The notes under the pieces were generated by a model that saw only the letters and a program-made list of their open reading frames with translations, searched no databases and was not told the origin of the DNA. 38,993 nucleotides of DNA from a virus: IMG/VR virus record IMGVR_UViG_3300017788_000072, positions 1 through 38,993 of that record; one strand, given 5' to 3'. Below are positions 18,717-25,647 of the stretch, in pieces. Within the stretch, counting starts at the first letter, position 1. Every line of letters begins with the position of its first letter. Position numbers and translations under genes: made by a program.

Positions 18717-19267
18717 GAAAGTATTTAATCTTTTATTGGAAAGAAACAGGAGATGATTGCGATTGGCACGAAAGAACAGTAGAGGCACCAAACATTGAAA
18801 CAGCCTTAACTTTATTCAAAGACAGAAACCCTTTCGCTAAAATTGACAGCATAGAGTTAGTTACAAAAGACAAAATAACTATTAGGCAAGAAGTACCTCG
18901 TAGTGTATTAGAAAATGTTTTTGTAACAGCTATTGAGGGCGGAAGCAACTATTGGTATTACCTATCAAATTCAGCAGTGAAACTAATCAGGAAAGCAGTT
19001 CCAAAAGAACAAGAACCATACTTAGCAATAGCTATGTTGAAGGCGGTATTAGACCACAACGTAATAGTTCCTATCAATGACGCAGAAGATGAATTAGAAG
19101 TAGTTGGACACCTCAGCAATGAAACAATACAGAAGAGGCTAAACACACTATCTAAAGACAAAGGATTGAAGTGGTGCCTTGAGGCAGAGTTGTCAGGTAA
19201 CGGAGACGGAGAGACAAGCGATGTTGTTTTTCAGTTCTTAACAATGGGAGAGTACACTTATGCGTAA
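18713..19267 (+). CDS. Conserved phage protein (AIEGGSNYWYYL...MGEYTY)
   Basis: 184 residues. The first 60 residues form a small alpha/beta part (YLIFYWKETGDDCDWHERTV). The rest has VFVTAIEGGSNYWYYLSNSA (69-88), LAIAMLKAVLDHNVIVPIND, LEVVGHLSNETIQKRLNTLS and ends SDVVFQFLTMGEYTYA. The EGGSNYW...D.VFQ.LxMGExxY combination is common to a large phage family of unknown role. It is possibly two fused domains. It overlaps the HNH gene by eight bases. Confidence 0.7.
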   Translation: MRKYLIFYWKETGDDCDWHERTVEAPNIETALTLFKDRNPFAKIDSIELVTKDKITIRQEVPRSVLENVFVTAIEGGSNYWYYLSNSAVKLIRKAVPKEQEPYLAIAMLKAVLDHNVIVPINDAEDELEVVGHLSNETIQKRLNTLSKDKGLKWCLEAELSGNGDGETSDVVFQFLTMGEYTYA

Positions 19268-19655
19268 AGGTTGTTTCAAGAAAGGACACACCCCTTGGAA
19301 TGCGGGGCTTAAAGGCATCAGGCTAAGCCCCGCTACTGAGTTCAAGGAGGGCGAGACAACAGGCGACAAACACCCGAGTTGGAAAGGTGGACAGCAAATG
19401 TTTAAAAGCGATTGCATATATTTATACTCAGGTACAAACCAAAGAGTTCGCAGACCCAAAAAAGTTTATGAGGACGCTTATGGAGAGGTGCCAAAAGGTT
19501 GGATATTGTACCACTTGGACGGAGACCGATACAATGACCACTTAGATAATTTGATTGCAATACCCCGTTCAGTTCTTGTAAACATAAATGCGGGGCGTAT
19601 TAATACTAATTATCACGAGATACAAAAAGCAGTTGAGAAATTTAAAACCAAATAG
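19260..19655 (+). CDS. HNH homing-type endonuclease (free-standing)
   Basis: 131 residues. Residues 6-43 (FKKGHTPWNAGLKG, then GDKHPSWKGG) are a DNA-binding motif common in phage homing endonucleases. The HNH part is VYEDAYGEVPKGWILYHLDG (69-88) with His85, then Asn92 (DRYNDH) and Asn97 in LDNLIAI. Such enzymes nick or cut a specific site and promote their own spread by copying. It sits at an ATGA-type overlap with the previous gene, is not inside an intron, and its neighbours are intact. Confidence 0.85.
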   Translation: MRKGCFKKGHTPWNAGLKGIRLSPATEFKEGETTGDKHPSWKGGQQMFKSDCIYLYSGTNQRVRRPKKVYEDAYGEVPKGWILYHLDGDRYNDHLDNLIAIPRSVLVNINAGRINTNYHEIQKAVEKFKTK

Positions 19656-19657
19656 AT

Positions 19658-19948
19658 ATGAAAGACCAAATCGTAGAGCAAGTAAAAGAAAAGTTTGATG
19701 AACGCTCAGAGACAGGCATAACTAAGTATGGTACCACGTTAGAGCGAGGAGACCTAAGTCTATTAGATTGGCTTAGCCACTTACAAGAAGAGCTAATGGA
19801 CGCAACATTGTATATTCAGAAACTGAAGAATGAGTTAGACCAAAATCCAAATGGAATTGTTATTGCTAAAGAGTCTTGGAATAAGGCAGACAAGATAACA
19901 CACGAGGGTTTTGTTTATGTTAAATACACAGACTTGACAGGAATATGA
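19658..19948 (+). CDS. MazG-like / dNTP pyrophosphohydrolase-like protein
   Basis: 96 residues. The core is KFDERSETGITKYGTTLERG (12-31) followed by DLSLLDWLSHLQEELMDATLYIQKL (32-56). The R-x3-GIxKYGxTLxRxDLSxxDWLxHLQEELMDAxxYI pattern is found in a phage family often annotated as nucleoside triphosphate pyrophosphohydrolase-like (all-alpha MazG type), where the EExxD acids bind magnesium. The family call is fair; enzyme activity is unproven. Confidence 0.6.
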   Translation: MKDQIVEQVKEKFDERSETGITKYGTTLERGDLSLLDWLSHLQEELMDATLYIQKLKNELDQNPNGIVIAKESWNKADKITHEGFVYVKYTDLTGI

Positions 19949-20031
19949 GATACAGAATTATAAGAATTTTTTTTTGGCTTATTATAATAGCCACATTAAT
20001 ATTATCAGTAACAATAATAACAACATTATGA
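19945..20031 (+). CDS. Tiny membrane peptide
   Basis: 28 residues from the ATG at 19945: MRYRIIRIFFWLIIIATLIL, ending ITTL. Basic start then one hydrophobic helix. Both ends overlap neighbours (ATGA downstream at 20028), which favours real translation. Could act on the membrane; very short, so low confidence. Confidence 0.4.
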   Translation: MRYRIIRIFFWLIIIATLILSVTIITTL

Positions 20032-20372
20032 AAACAATTAAAAATCATTTAGAGTTCGAGAAAACAAAGACTAAACCAAATCAATTAAGAATTGATGAAT
20101 TAACTAAAATCTTAAAACGAGGTACATTGACCCTTGAAGAATGGAGAATGACAGGAAGATTCACACCCGCAGAGGAATATCTAAGTAGAAACGTTGGTGC
20201 CAAACTTAAAAAAGATTGCAAAGAAGTCATCGAGTATGTTGGAGACAGCATCATTGAAGTTTTACACACAGGATATTTTGTCTTTGAAGACACTAAAAGT
20301 AAAAACCTTGACGAAGTCGAGGACAAAATGTGGAATACTATAGCAGAAAAACTATGGTGCGAAAATTGTTAA
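20028..20372 (+). CDS. Phage protein of unknown function
   Basis: 114 residues from the ATG at 20028 (MKTIKNHLEFEKTKTKPNQL). A longer frame begins at 19974 inside the tiny membrane gene and is rejected. Helical N-terminus, then RGTLTLEEWRMTGRFTPAEE and EYVGDSIIEVLHTGYFVFED, ending with CENC. The near-perfect palindrome at 20278-20293 encodes VFEDT. Similar proteins with xxGYFxxxDxKSKxLDEVExxMW are common in these phages. No function known. Confidence 0.6.
   Translation: MKTIKNHLEFEKTKTKPNQLRIDELTKILKRGTLTLEEWRMTGRFTPAEEYLSRNVGAKLKKDCKEVIEYVGDSIIEVLHTGYFVFEDTKSKNLDEVEDKMWNTIAEKLWCENC
20278..20293. repeat. 16-bp palindrome, one mismatch, inside a gene
   Basis: TTGTCTTTGAAGACAC, first base differs from the consensus. 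Read as VFEDT in the gene at 20028. Confidence 0.7.
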
Positions 20373-20414
20373 TAAGTTTATAAATAAAATGAACAAGATA
20401 TGAACATTTATTTA

Positions 20415-20422
20415 TATCTTTG
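20415..20422 (+). promoter_or_regulatory. Bacteroidota-type -7 box (TATCTTTG)
   Basis: Perfect TAnnTTTG, 20 bases before the ATG at 20442, in the only gap of this stretch. No clear -33. It decides the start of the next gene, since the in-frame ATG at 20400 lies upstream of the box. Confidence 0.6.
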
Positions 20423-20441
20423 TTTTTTAAAATCAAATCAA

Positions 20442-20744
20442 ATGAAAGAAGATGTGTTCAACCAATATGTTGAAAGAGTAACATACTTGTTCAACATTAC
20501 AAAAGAAGACCTGTTCGCTAAGACTAAGAAAAGAAACTTAGTTGACGCAAGGCAGTTGCTTTACTACTTATGCTCAAAGAGACCTATTCAAATAACATAT
20601 ATTCAAAAGTATATGAAAGATAACGGGTACGATGTGTGCCACTCAGTTATTATTCACGGAATTAATGTAATGAATAAAAAAGTCGATGTTGATAAAGACT
20701 ATAAAACTATTGTCAACGACATTGAAAGAGCAGTTCATATTTAA
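20442..20744 (+). CDS. DnaA domain IV-like DNA-binding protein 1
   Basis: 100 residues from the ATG at 20442 (MKEDVFNQYVERVTYLFNIT); the earlier in-frame ATG at 20400 lies in the promoter. The sequence follows the DNA-binding end of DnaA: DLFAKTKKRNLVDARQLLYY (residues 22-41, compare DLFxxxRxxxxVxARQ), a helix-turn-helix, and HSVIIHGINVM (64-74) in the place of the DnaA signature RDHSTVxHA. It lacks the ATPase part, so it probably binds origin-like or regulatory DNA. A second protein of this type is at 28130. It precedes the recombination genes. Confidence 0.7.
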   Translation: MKEDVFNQYVERVTYLFNITKEDLFAKTKKRNLVDARQLLYYLCSKRPIQITYIQKYMKDNGYDVCHSVIIHGINVMNKKVDVDKDYKTIVNDIERAVHI

Positions 20745-20770
20745 TCAATAATCAAATTTAATTTAATCAA

Positions 20771-21487
20771 ATGGAAAAAAAGAAATCAACTTTCGAGTTA
20801 TTGTCGGCTATCAATGTGAACGACAAGGTAGAAAAAAAGAGTAACTTAACTTACTTGTCTTGGGCTTGGGCTTGGGCAGAAGTAAAGAAAGCGTGTCCTG
20901 ACGCTTCTTATCAAATCAAAGGAGACCCCACTACACAAAAGCCTTATTTCTATGATGAAAATCTTGGCTATATGGTAATGACAGAGGTAACTATCGAAGG
21001 AAAAACTTTAGAGATGTGGCTTCCTGTTATGGACGGAGCCAATAAGGCTATGATGGCTAAGCCATATACCTACAAAGGTAATGCTTGGGTTAATGGTAAA
21101 AAAGTAGAGGTTGACAAGACCGTTGAGGCTGCCACTATGTTTGACATTAATAAAACATTGATGAGATGTTTGACTAAGAACTTAGCAATGTTTGGATTAG
21201 GACTTTACATTTATGCGGGAGAAGATTTACCTGAGGGGGACACTACACCCGCAACACCTGTTCAAGCCCCTACAAGAGCAGAGGCTCAAGCACAACCCCA
21301 ACAACCTGCACCTGCACCTGAATTAGCGGAGCTTAAAAAAGGTACAGATGATTGGAAAAAGGTAGTTGACTATGTTACAGCCAACAAATCATTAGGTATT
21401 GAGAAGATAGGCAAACAGCTTAACAGAAGATACAAAATGACACCTGCTATCAAGAAAGAAATTGCTAACTTAATATCAGCAGAGTAA
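20771..21487 (+). CDS. Single-strand annealing protein, Sak/DUF1071 type
   Basis: 238 residues. The core is LTYLSWAWAWAEVKKACPDA (26-45), GYMVMTEVTIEGKTLEMWLP (65-84), VMDGANKAM and ATMFDINKTLMRCLTKNLAM (about 117-136) with FGLGLYIYAGEDLPEG. This is the DUF1071 pattern, the Sak-type single-strand annealing family of phages. It would coat and anneal single-stranded DNA during recombination and repair. A Pro/Ala/Gln-rich linker (160-188) leads to a basic C-terminal tail. The gene shares its last base with the start of the exonuclease gene, the usual partner. Confidence 0.85.
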   Translation: MEKKKSTFELLSAINVNDKVEKKSNLTYLSWAWAWAEVKKACPDASYQIKGDPTTQKPYFYDENLGYMVMTEVTIEGKTLEMWLPVMDGANKAMMAKPYTYKGNAWVNGKKVEVDKTVEAATMFDINKTLMRCLTKNLAMFGLGLYIYAGEDLPEGDTTPATPVQAPTRAEAQAQPQQPAPAPELAELKKGTDDWKKVVDYVTANKSLGIEKIGKQLNRRYKMTPAIKKEIANLISAE

Positions 21488-22233
21488 TGGCAGAAGTTAA
21501 CCCACAAATACTTGAGTTATTAAAAAATGACCAAGAATATTACGGAGGAGTTGGAAAGAATTACTTATCTAATTCAGACATTGGAACCCTACTTAACAAT
21601 CCAAAAGAGTTTGGAAAGGAAAGAGAAGACAACAAGGCTTTTATGGAGGGTAGATACTTTCATCAGTTGATTCTTGAGCCTGAGAAAACTAAAGGTATTC
21701 TGTACGTTGATGCGAGTACACGCACAACTAAAATCTACAAAGACTTCTGTGAAGACCATAACTTGCCGTTCTGTTTACTACAGAAAGAAGTTGAAGATAT
21801 TCAGAAACTTGTAGGCATTATCAATGGAAACATTGCTTTCTTTGAAGAGTTATACAAAGCAGGAAATCAATATGAGGTGCCTGCTGTTGGAGAGATTCAA
21901 GGAATGATGTGGAAAGGAAAGGCAGATATTGTAACAGACAACGCAATCATCGACCTAAAGACCACCTCAGACATTGATAAGTTCAAATGGAATGCTAAGA
22001 AGTACAACTACGATTCTCAATGTTATATCTATCAGATGTTATTCGGGAAACCTTTAGTGTTCTATGCTATTGACAAAACAACAGGAGTTCTCGGTATATT
22101 CAGACCAACTGAGGAGTTTATCAAATCAGGAGAAGAGAAAGTAGGAAGAGCTATTGAGGTATTTAATAAGTACTTCGGAGACAATCCAACTGACGACATT
22201 GAGAATTACTATATTGATGAATATTTGTTTTAA
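21487..22233 (+). CDS. PD-(D/E)XK exonuclease (RecE-like)
   Basis: 248 residues. GRYFHQLILEPEK (55-67) gives the conserved His59 of RecE/Cas4-like nucleases. WKGKADIVTDNAIIDLKTTS (142-161) gives Asp147 and Asp156-x-Lys158, the PD-(D/E)XK core. Q178 and the Tyr residues of NYDSQCYIYQM (174-184) form the end of the site. It is expected to degrade one DNA strand and feed the annealing protein encoded just upstream. Length and motif order fit the DUF3799-type phage exonucleases. The stop is followed at once by a palindrome. Confidence 0.85.
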   Translation: MAEVNPQILELLKNDQEYYGGVGKNYLSNSDIGTLLNNPKEFGKEREDNKAFMEGRYFHQLILEPEKTKGILYVDASTRTTKIYKDFCEDHNLPFCLLQKEVEDIQKLVGIINGNIAFFEELYKAGNQYEVPAVGEIQGMMWKGKADIVTDNAIIDLKTTSDIDKFKWNAKKYNYDSQCYIYQMLFGKPLVFYAIDKTTGVLGIFRPTEEFIKSGEEKVGRAIEVFNKYFGDNPTDDIENYYIDEYLF

Positions 22234-22234
22234 A

Positions 22235-22250
22235 GTGTCTTTGAAGACAC
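22235..22250. repeat. 16-bp palindrome after the exonuclease gene
   Basis: Perfect GTGTCTTTGAAGACAC, one base after the stop of the exonuclease gene and 82 bases before the ATG at 22333. Confidence 0.9.
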
Positions 22251-22274
22251 AAAATATACCGAGCAATAACTTTA

Positions 22275-22312
22275 GCCTAAGAGGGTTATGTTCGGTTCAA
22301 ATAGACTTAGGC
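22275..22312 (+). promoter_or_regulatory. Long stem-loop in the SSB-like gene leader
   Basis: GCCTAAG (22275-22281) pairs with CTTAGGC (22306-22312), enclosing 24 bases that include GGTTCAAAT. The 7-bp stem and T-loop-like bases recall a tRNA acceptor and T-arm, but no T stem pairs, so it is not a tRNA. It is 20 bases before the ATG at 22333 and could be a binding site for autogenous control. Confidence 0.45.
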
Positions 22313-22332
22313 ACAATTTAAAATATATCAAA

Positions 22333-22698
22333 ATGGCACAAGACCAAGAAAAGATTTTTGCAGATGGATTCATCTTCAAAAGAAACCCGAAAGCACCAAC
22401 GTTTGTAGTTGGTAGAGTATCAATGAAAGTAGAGGAAGCTATTGCTTTCTTGAAGACCCACGAAAAGAATGGTTGGGTAAACGTGGACATTAAAGAAGCT
22501 CGTAGTGGTAATCACTATATGGAGTTAGATACATTTGAATCAAAGAATGAAAGTGCGGTTGACAAATACAATGCGTCAAAACAATCAACACCTTCCGCTG
22601 CACCACAATCAGTTCCACGAATGAATGGAGATATGGCTAATGAGTTTAATGAGGCTCAGCAATCTTACGATGAAGAAGATAGCGATTTACCGTTCTAA
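22333..22698 (+). CDS. SSB-like single-stranded DNA-binding protein
   Basis: 121 residues from the ATG at 22333 (MAQDQEKIFADGFIFKRNPK). An earlier in-frame ATG at 22288 would place the stem-loop in the coding part and is less likely. Residues 10-70 (FVVGRVSMKVEEAIAFLKTH, NGWVNVDIKEARSGNHYMEL) look like an OB-fold-like DNA-binding core. The end, EEDSDLPF, is a classic SSB acidic tip that recruits partner enzymes. A Ser/Pro/Gln-rich linker joins the two. Its position after annealing protein and exonuclease supports the role. A terminator follows 11 bases after the stop. Confidence 0.7.
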   Translation: MAQDQEKIFADGFIFKRNPKAPTFVVGRVSMKVEEAIAFLKTHEKNGWVNVDIKEARSGNHYMELDTFESKNESAVDKYNASKQSTPSAAPQSVPRMNGDMANEFNEAQQSYDEEDSDLPF

Positions 22699-22709
22699 GC
22701 CTAATAAAC

Positions 22710-22737
22710 AAAGGGGAATTAACGTTCCCCTTTTTTT
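22710..22737 (+). terminator. Rho-independent terminator closing the early array
   Basis: AAAGGGGAA, a 6-base loop, TTCCCCTTT, then four or more T: a 9-bp stem with U-run, 11 bases after the SSB-like stop codon. It ends the transcript that began at the promoters upstream. Confidence 0.85.
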
Positions 22738-22912
22738 AGCTTACGATTCTGACGAAAAATATTTTCCCTATTATATATATATAATTTCTATTCTTCTTCT
22801 TTTTTTATTTATTATAATATAAATTTAAAATTAACAGAATTAACAGAAGTATTAGTAATCAGATAGTTAGAGAAAAATAATCAACATAAAAACAACATAA
22901 AATCAACAAGCT
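22738..22912. other. AT-rich leader region before the primase-helicase gene
   Basis: No gene. It contains a TATATATATA run, a T/C-rich tract and two AACAGAA repeats, then AACATAAAA units just before the ATG at 22913. The layout matches that of 10408-10570. Promoter for the primase operon is expected here, but I see no full TAnnTTTG. Confidence 0.45.
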
Positions 22913-25306
22913 ATGTCATACACAGTTACAATCTTTCAAAATATACGTGATACAGATACACCTTTCTTTAGAGATGTTAACGTTATTCTTGAAAGGATTA
23001 AAGACGGAGCGGGTGCTACAAAAGAGATTGTTAAACGTATCAGACAAGAGAAGGATAAGTCTGAGCGTAATGAAATTAAAAAACAATTACCTGCAATATG
23101 CTTTAGTGGTAAATTCACTAAAAGAGAAGATTCGGCTTTAGCTGAACACTCAGGTCTTATTTGTTTGGACTTTGACGGATACCAAAAACAAAAAGACTTA
23201 CTACAGGATAAAGAGACTTTATCTAAAAACAAATATGTTTATTCTGTATTTATATCTCCATCAGGAAATGGATTAAAAGTTCTTATCAAGATTCCTGCTG
23301 ACCCCGATAACCACAAAAACTATTTTAATAGTTTAGAAAAGTATTTTAATTCGCCTTATTTTGATAAGACAAGTAAAAATATTAGCAGAGTGTGTTACGA
23401 GAGTTATGACCCACTTATCCATATTAACGCAAATTCTTCGATTTGGGACACGATTGAGGAGCCGGAGTATGTCGAGGTTAACCGAACACGAGATAAAGCC
23501 ACAATTCCAATTACAGACGAAAATAAGATAGTAGAAATCTTAGTTAAGTGGTGGGAGAAAAAATACCCTATGCAAGAAGGACAGAGAAATCAAAACGCAT
23601 ACGTTCTTGCTATGGCGTTCAATGACTTTGGTATCAACAAAAGTCTTGCCGCATACGTTCTTAATCAATTCGCATCAAGTAGCTTTACATTGGCAGAAAT
23701 AGCAACTACTATTGATTCAGCTTACCGCAACACAACTAACTTTGGTACTAAGTACTACGAAGATGAAGAACGTATCAACAACATTAAGGCAAAACTAAGA
23801 AGAGGTGCTTCAAAGAAAGAAATCAGATACCAACTTCAAGAGTCAAGTTTAGACGAAGATGTTATTGATTCTGTATTAGCACGTATCGAAGAAGAGAATG
23901 CTAAAATGACTTTTTGGACTAAGAATGACAAGGGGATTATAAAAATAATTCACGTACTGTTCAAACAGTTTTTAGAAGACAATGGATTCTATAAATTCTG
24001 TCCTGAGGGTGGCAAGAACTATGTGTTTGTAAAAGTAACTAATAATCTTATTGACCATACTTCTGAGAAAGAGATTAAAGATTTTGTTCTCAATTATCTT
24101 CTTGACTTAGATGATGTTTCGATTTACAACTACTTTGCAGACAACACAAGATTCTTCAAGGAGGAATTTTTATCATTGTTGTCAACAATAGATATTTACT
24201 TTATTGCAGACTCAAAAGATTCTTCTTACCTGTACTATAAAAACTGTGCGGTTAAGATAACTAAAGATGCTGTAACAACCATTGACTACTTAGATTTAGG
24301 TGGATACGTTTGGAAAGACCACGTGATTGACAGAGTATTCAATATTGGAAGAGTAACAGATGATTGTAATTTCAAAAAGTTTATATCGAACATAAATGGT
24401 TCTGACGAACATAGAATTAACTCTATGGAAAGTACATTAGGATTTTTGATGCACGGATATAAAAACTTATCGTTCTGTCCTGCTGTGATTCTGAATGATG
24501 AGGTAATTAGCGATAACCCCGAGGGTGGTACAGGTAAGGGTTTGCTTATGAACGCATTGAGCAAAATGAAAAAGGTTGTTACTATTGACGGTAAGTCATT
24601 TACGTTTGAGCGTAGTTTTGCTTACCAATTAGTATCAGCCGACACTCAGATACTTGTATTTGATGATGTTAAGAAACATTTTGACTTCGAGAGATTGTTC
24701 TCTGTGGTTACAGAAGGATTGACCCTTGAAAAGAAAAACAAAGATGCTATTAAGATACCATTTGCGAAGTCTCCTAAGATTGCTATAACAACAAACTATG
24801 CGATTAAGGGTTCAGGTAATTCATTTGCCCGCAGAAAATGGGAATTAGAGCTTCATCAGTATTACAATAAAAACTTTACACCTCAAGACGAGTTTGGTAA
24901 ATTGATGTTTGGAGATTGGAATGATGACGATTGGTTTCAGTTTGACAACTATATGATTCAATGTCTTCAAAACTATTTAGTAACAGGATTGGTTAAGTCT
25001 AAGTTTGTGAACTTAAAAATTAGACACCTGTCTCAGGAGACCTCTCACGAGTTTATAGAATGGGTTGGATTGGTTGATAATGTGGATAGAAGCAGTATTA
25101 TACCTACTAACGTTAGGCTTTACAAAAACGAACTATACAATAATTTTGTTGAGGAATATCCTGACTACAGTGCGAGAGGTAGAATGAGTATTAGTAGAAC
25201 TAAATTCTATAGATGGCTTACTGCATACGCCAACTTCAAAGATGGCATAGAGGCAGATGAGGATAGAGACCATATTGGTAGATGGATAATTTTTAAAAGT
25301 GTATAA
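22913..25306 (+). CDS. Primase-helicase: BT4734-like primase domain plus SF3-type helicase
   Basis: 797 residues. The N-terminal domain (1-195) is of the BT4734/VirE-N type found in Bacteroidota mobile elements: SGLICLDFDGY (about 80-90) has the DxD metal site and SPSGNGLKVLIKI (116-128) follows. Residues about 200-280 are a helical middle (QNAYVLAMAFNDFGINKSLA), as in PriCT linkers. The C-terminal ATPase has Walker A NPEGGTGKGLL (about 534-544), Walker B ILVFDDV (about 580-586) and ITTNY near 623. The FARRKWELEL segment (about 636) gives the arginine finger. It would prime and unwind DNA at the phage fork. It heads the operon 22913-29181; the next gene begins two bases after its stop. Confidence 0.87.
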   Translation: MSYTVTIFQNIRDTDTPFFRDVNVILERIKDGAGATKEIVKRIRQEKDKSERNEIKKQLPAICFSGKFTKREDSALAEHSGLICLDFDGYQKQKDLLQDKETLSKNKYVYSVFISPSGNGLKVLIKIPADPDNHKNYFNSLEKYFNSPYFDKTSKNISRVCYESYDPLIHINANSSIWDTIEEPEYVEVNRTRDKATIPITDENKIVEILVKWWEKKYPMQEGQRNQNAYVLAMAFNDFGINKSLAAYVLNQFASSSFTLAEIATTIDSAYRNTTNFGTKYYEDEERINNIKAKLRRGASKKEIRYQLQESSLDEDVIDSVLARIEEENAKMTFWTKNDKGIIKIIHVLFKQFLEDNGFYKFCPEGGKNYVFVKVTNNLIDHTSEKEIKDFVLNYLLDLDDVSIYNYFADNTRFFKEEFLSLLSTIDIYFIADSKDSSYLYYKNCAVKITKDAVTTIDYLDLGGYVWKDHVIDRVFNIGRVTDDCNFKKFISNINGSDEHRINSMESTLGFLMHGYKNLSFCPAVILNDEVISDNPEGGTGKGLLMNALSKMKKVVTIDGKSFTFERSFAYQLVSADTQILVFDDVKKHFDFERLFSVVTEGLTLEKKNKDAIKIPFAKSPKIAITTNYAIKGSGNSFARRKWELELHQYYNKNFTPQDEFGKLMFGDWNDDDWFQFDNYMIQCLQNYLVTGLVKSKFVNLKIRHLSQETSHEFIEWVGLVDNVDRSSIIPTNVRLYKNELYNNFVEEYPDYSARGRMSISRTKFYRWLTAYANFKDGIEADEDRDHIGRWIIFKSV

Positions 25307-25308
25307 GT

Positions 25309-25647
25309 ATGACACAAAGTCAAGCAATTCATATCGGTATGATAAATTCATACAACGTATTAGTAAACAAGGCGGACATACAACAGATTGTAATATCAGG
25401 TATAGGTGTATTCTCTCACTCTCAAGATGAACAAGATGCTAAAATTAGCATTGAGTTTATGATTAAGTACTTTCAAGATATTGAAATGTACGAGAAGTGT
25501 GCTGAGTTGCAAAAATACATTGAGGAAACTTTTGATGAAGACGGAAGATTCAAGATAGATTTATGTAGCTGTGAGTATCCCGATATTAAAGTCTATAAAC
25601 CAAATCCAAAATGCTCAGTATGTGGTTTGATAATAAAGAGATTTTAG
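25309..25647 (+). CDS. Small protein with Cys-rich C-terminus
   Basis: 112 residues. Residues 1-80 are helical (IHIGMINSYNVLVNKADIQQ, DAKISIEFMIKYFQDIEMYE). The C-terminus has CSCEYPDIKVYKPNPKCSVCG: Cys pairs spaced like a zinc finger. It overlaps the helicase gene by 37 bases. It may be a helicase partner, but I do not recognise the family. Confidence 0.6.
   Translation: MTQSQAIHIGMINSYNVLVNKADIQQIVISGIGVFSHSQDEQDAKISIEFMIKYFQDIEMYEKCAELQKYIEETFDEDGRFKIDLCSCEYPDIKVYKPNPKCSVCGLIIKRF

Noticed and set aside
22275-22312. Possible tRNA from the 7-bp stem and GGTTCAAAT
   Set aside because: Only 24 bases lie inside the stem, with no D or anticodon arm and no pairing T stem.
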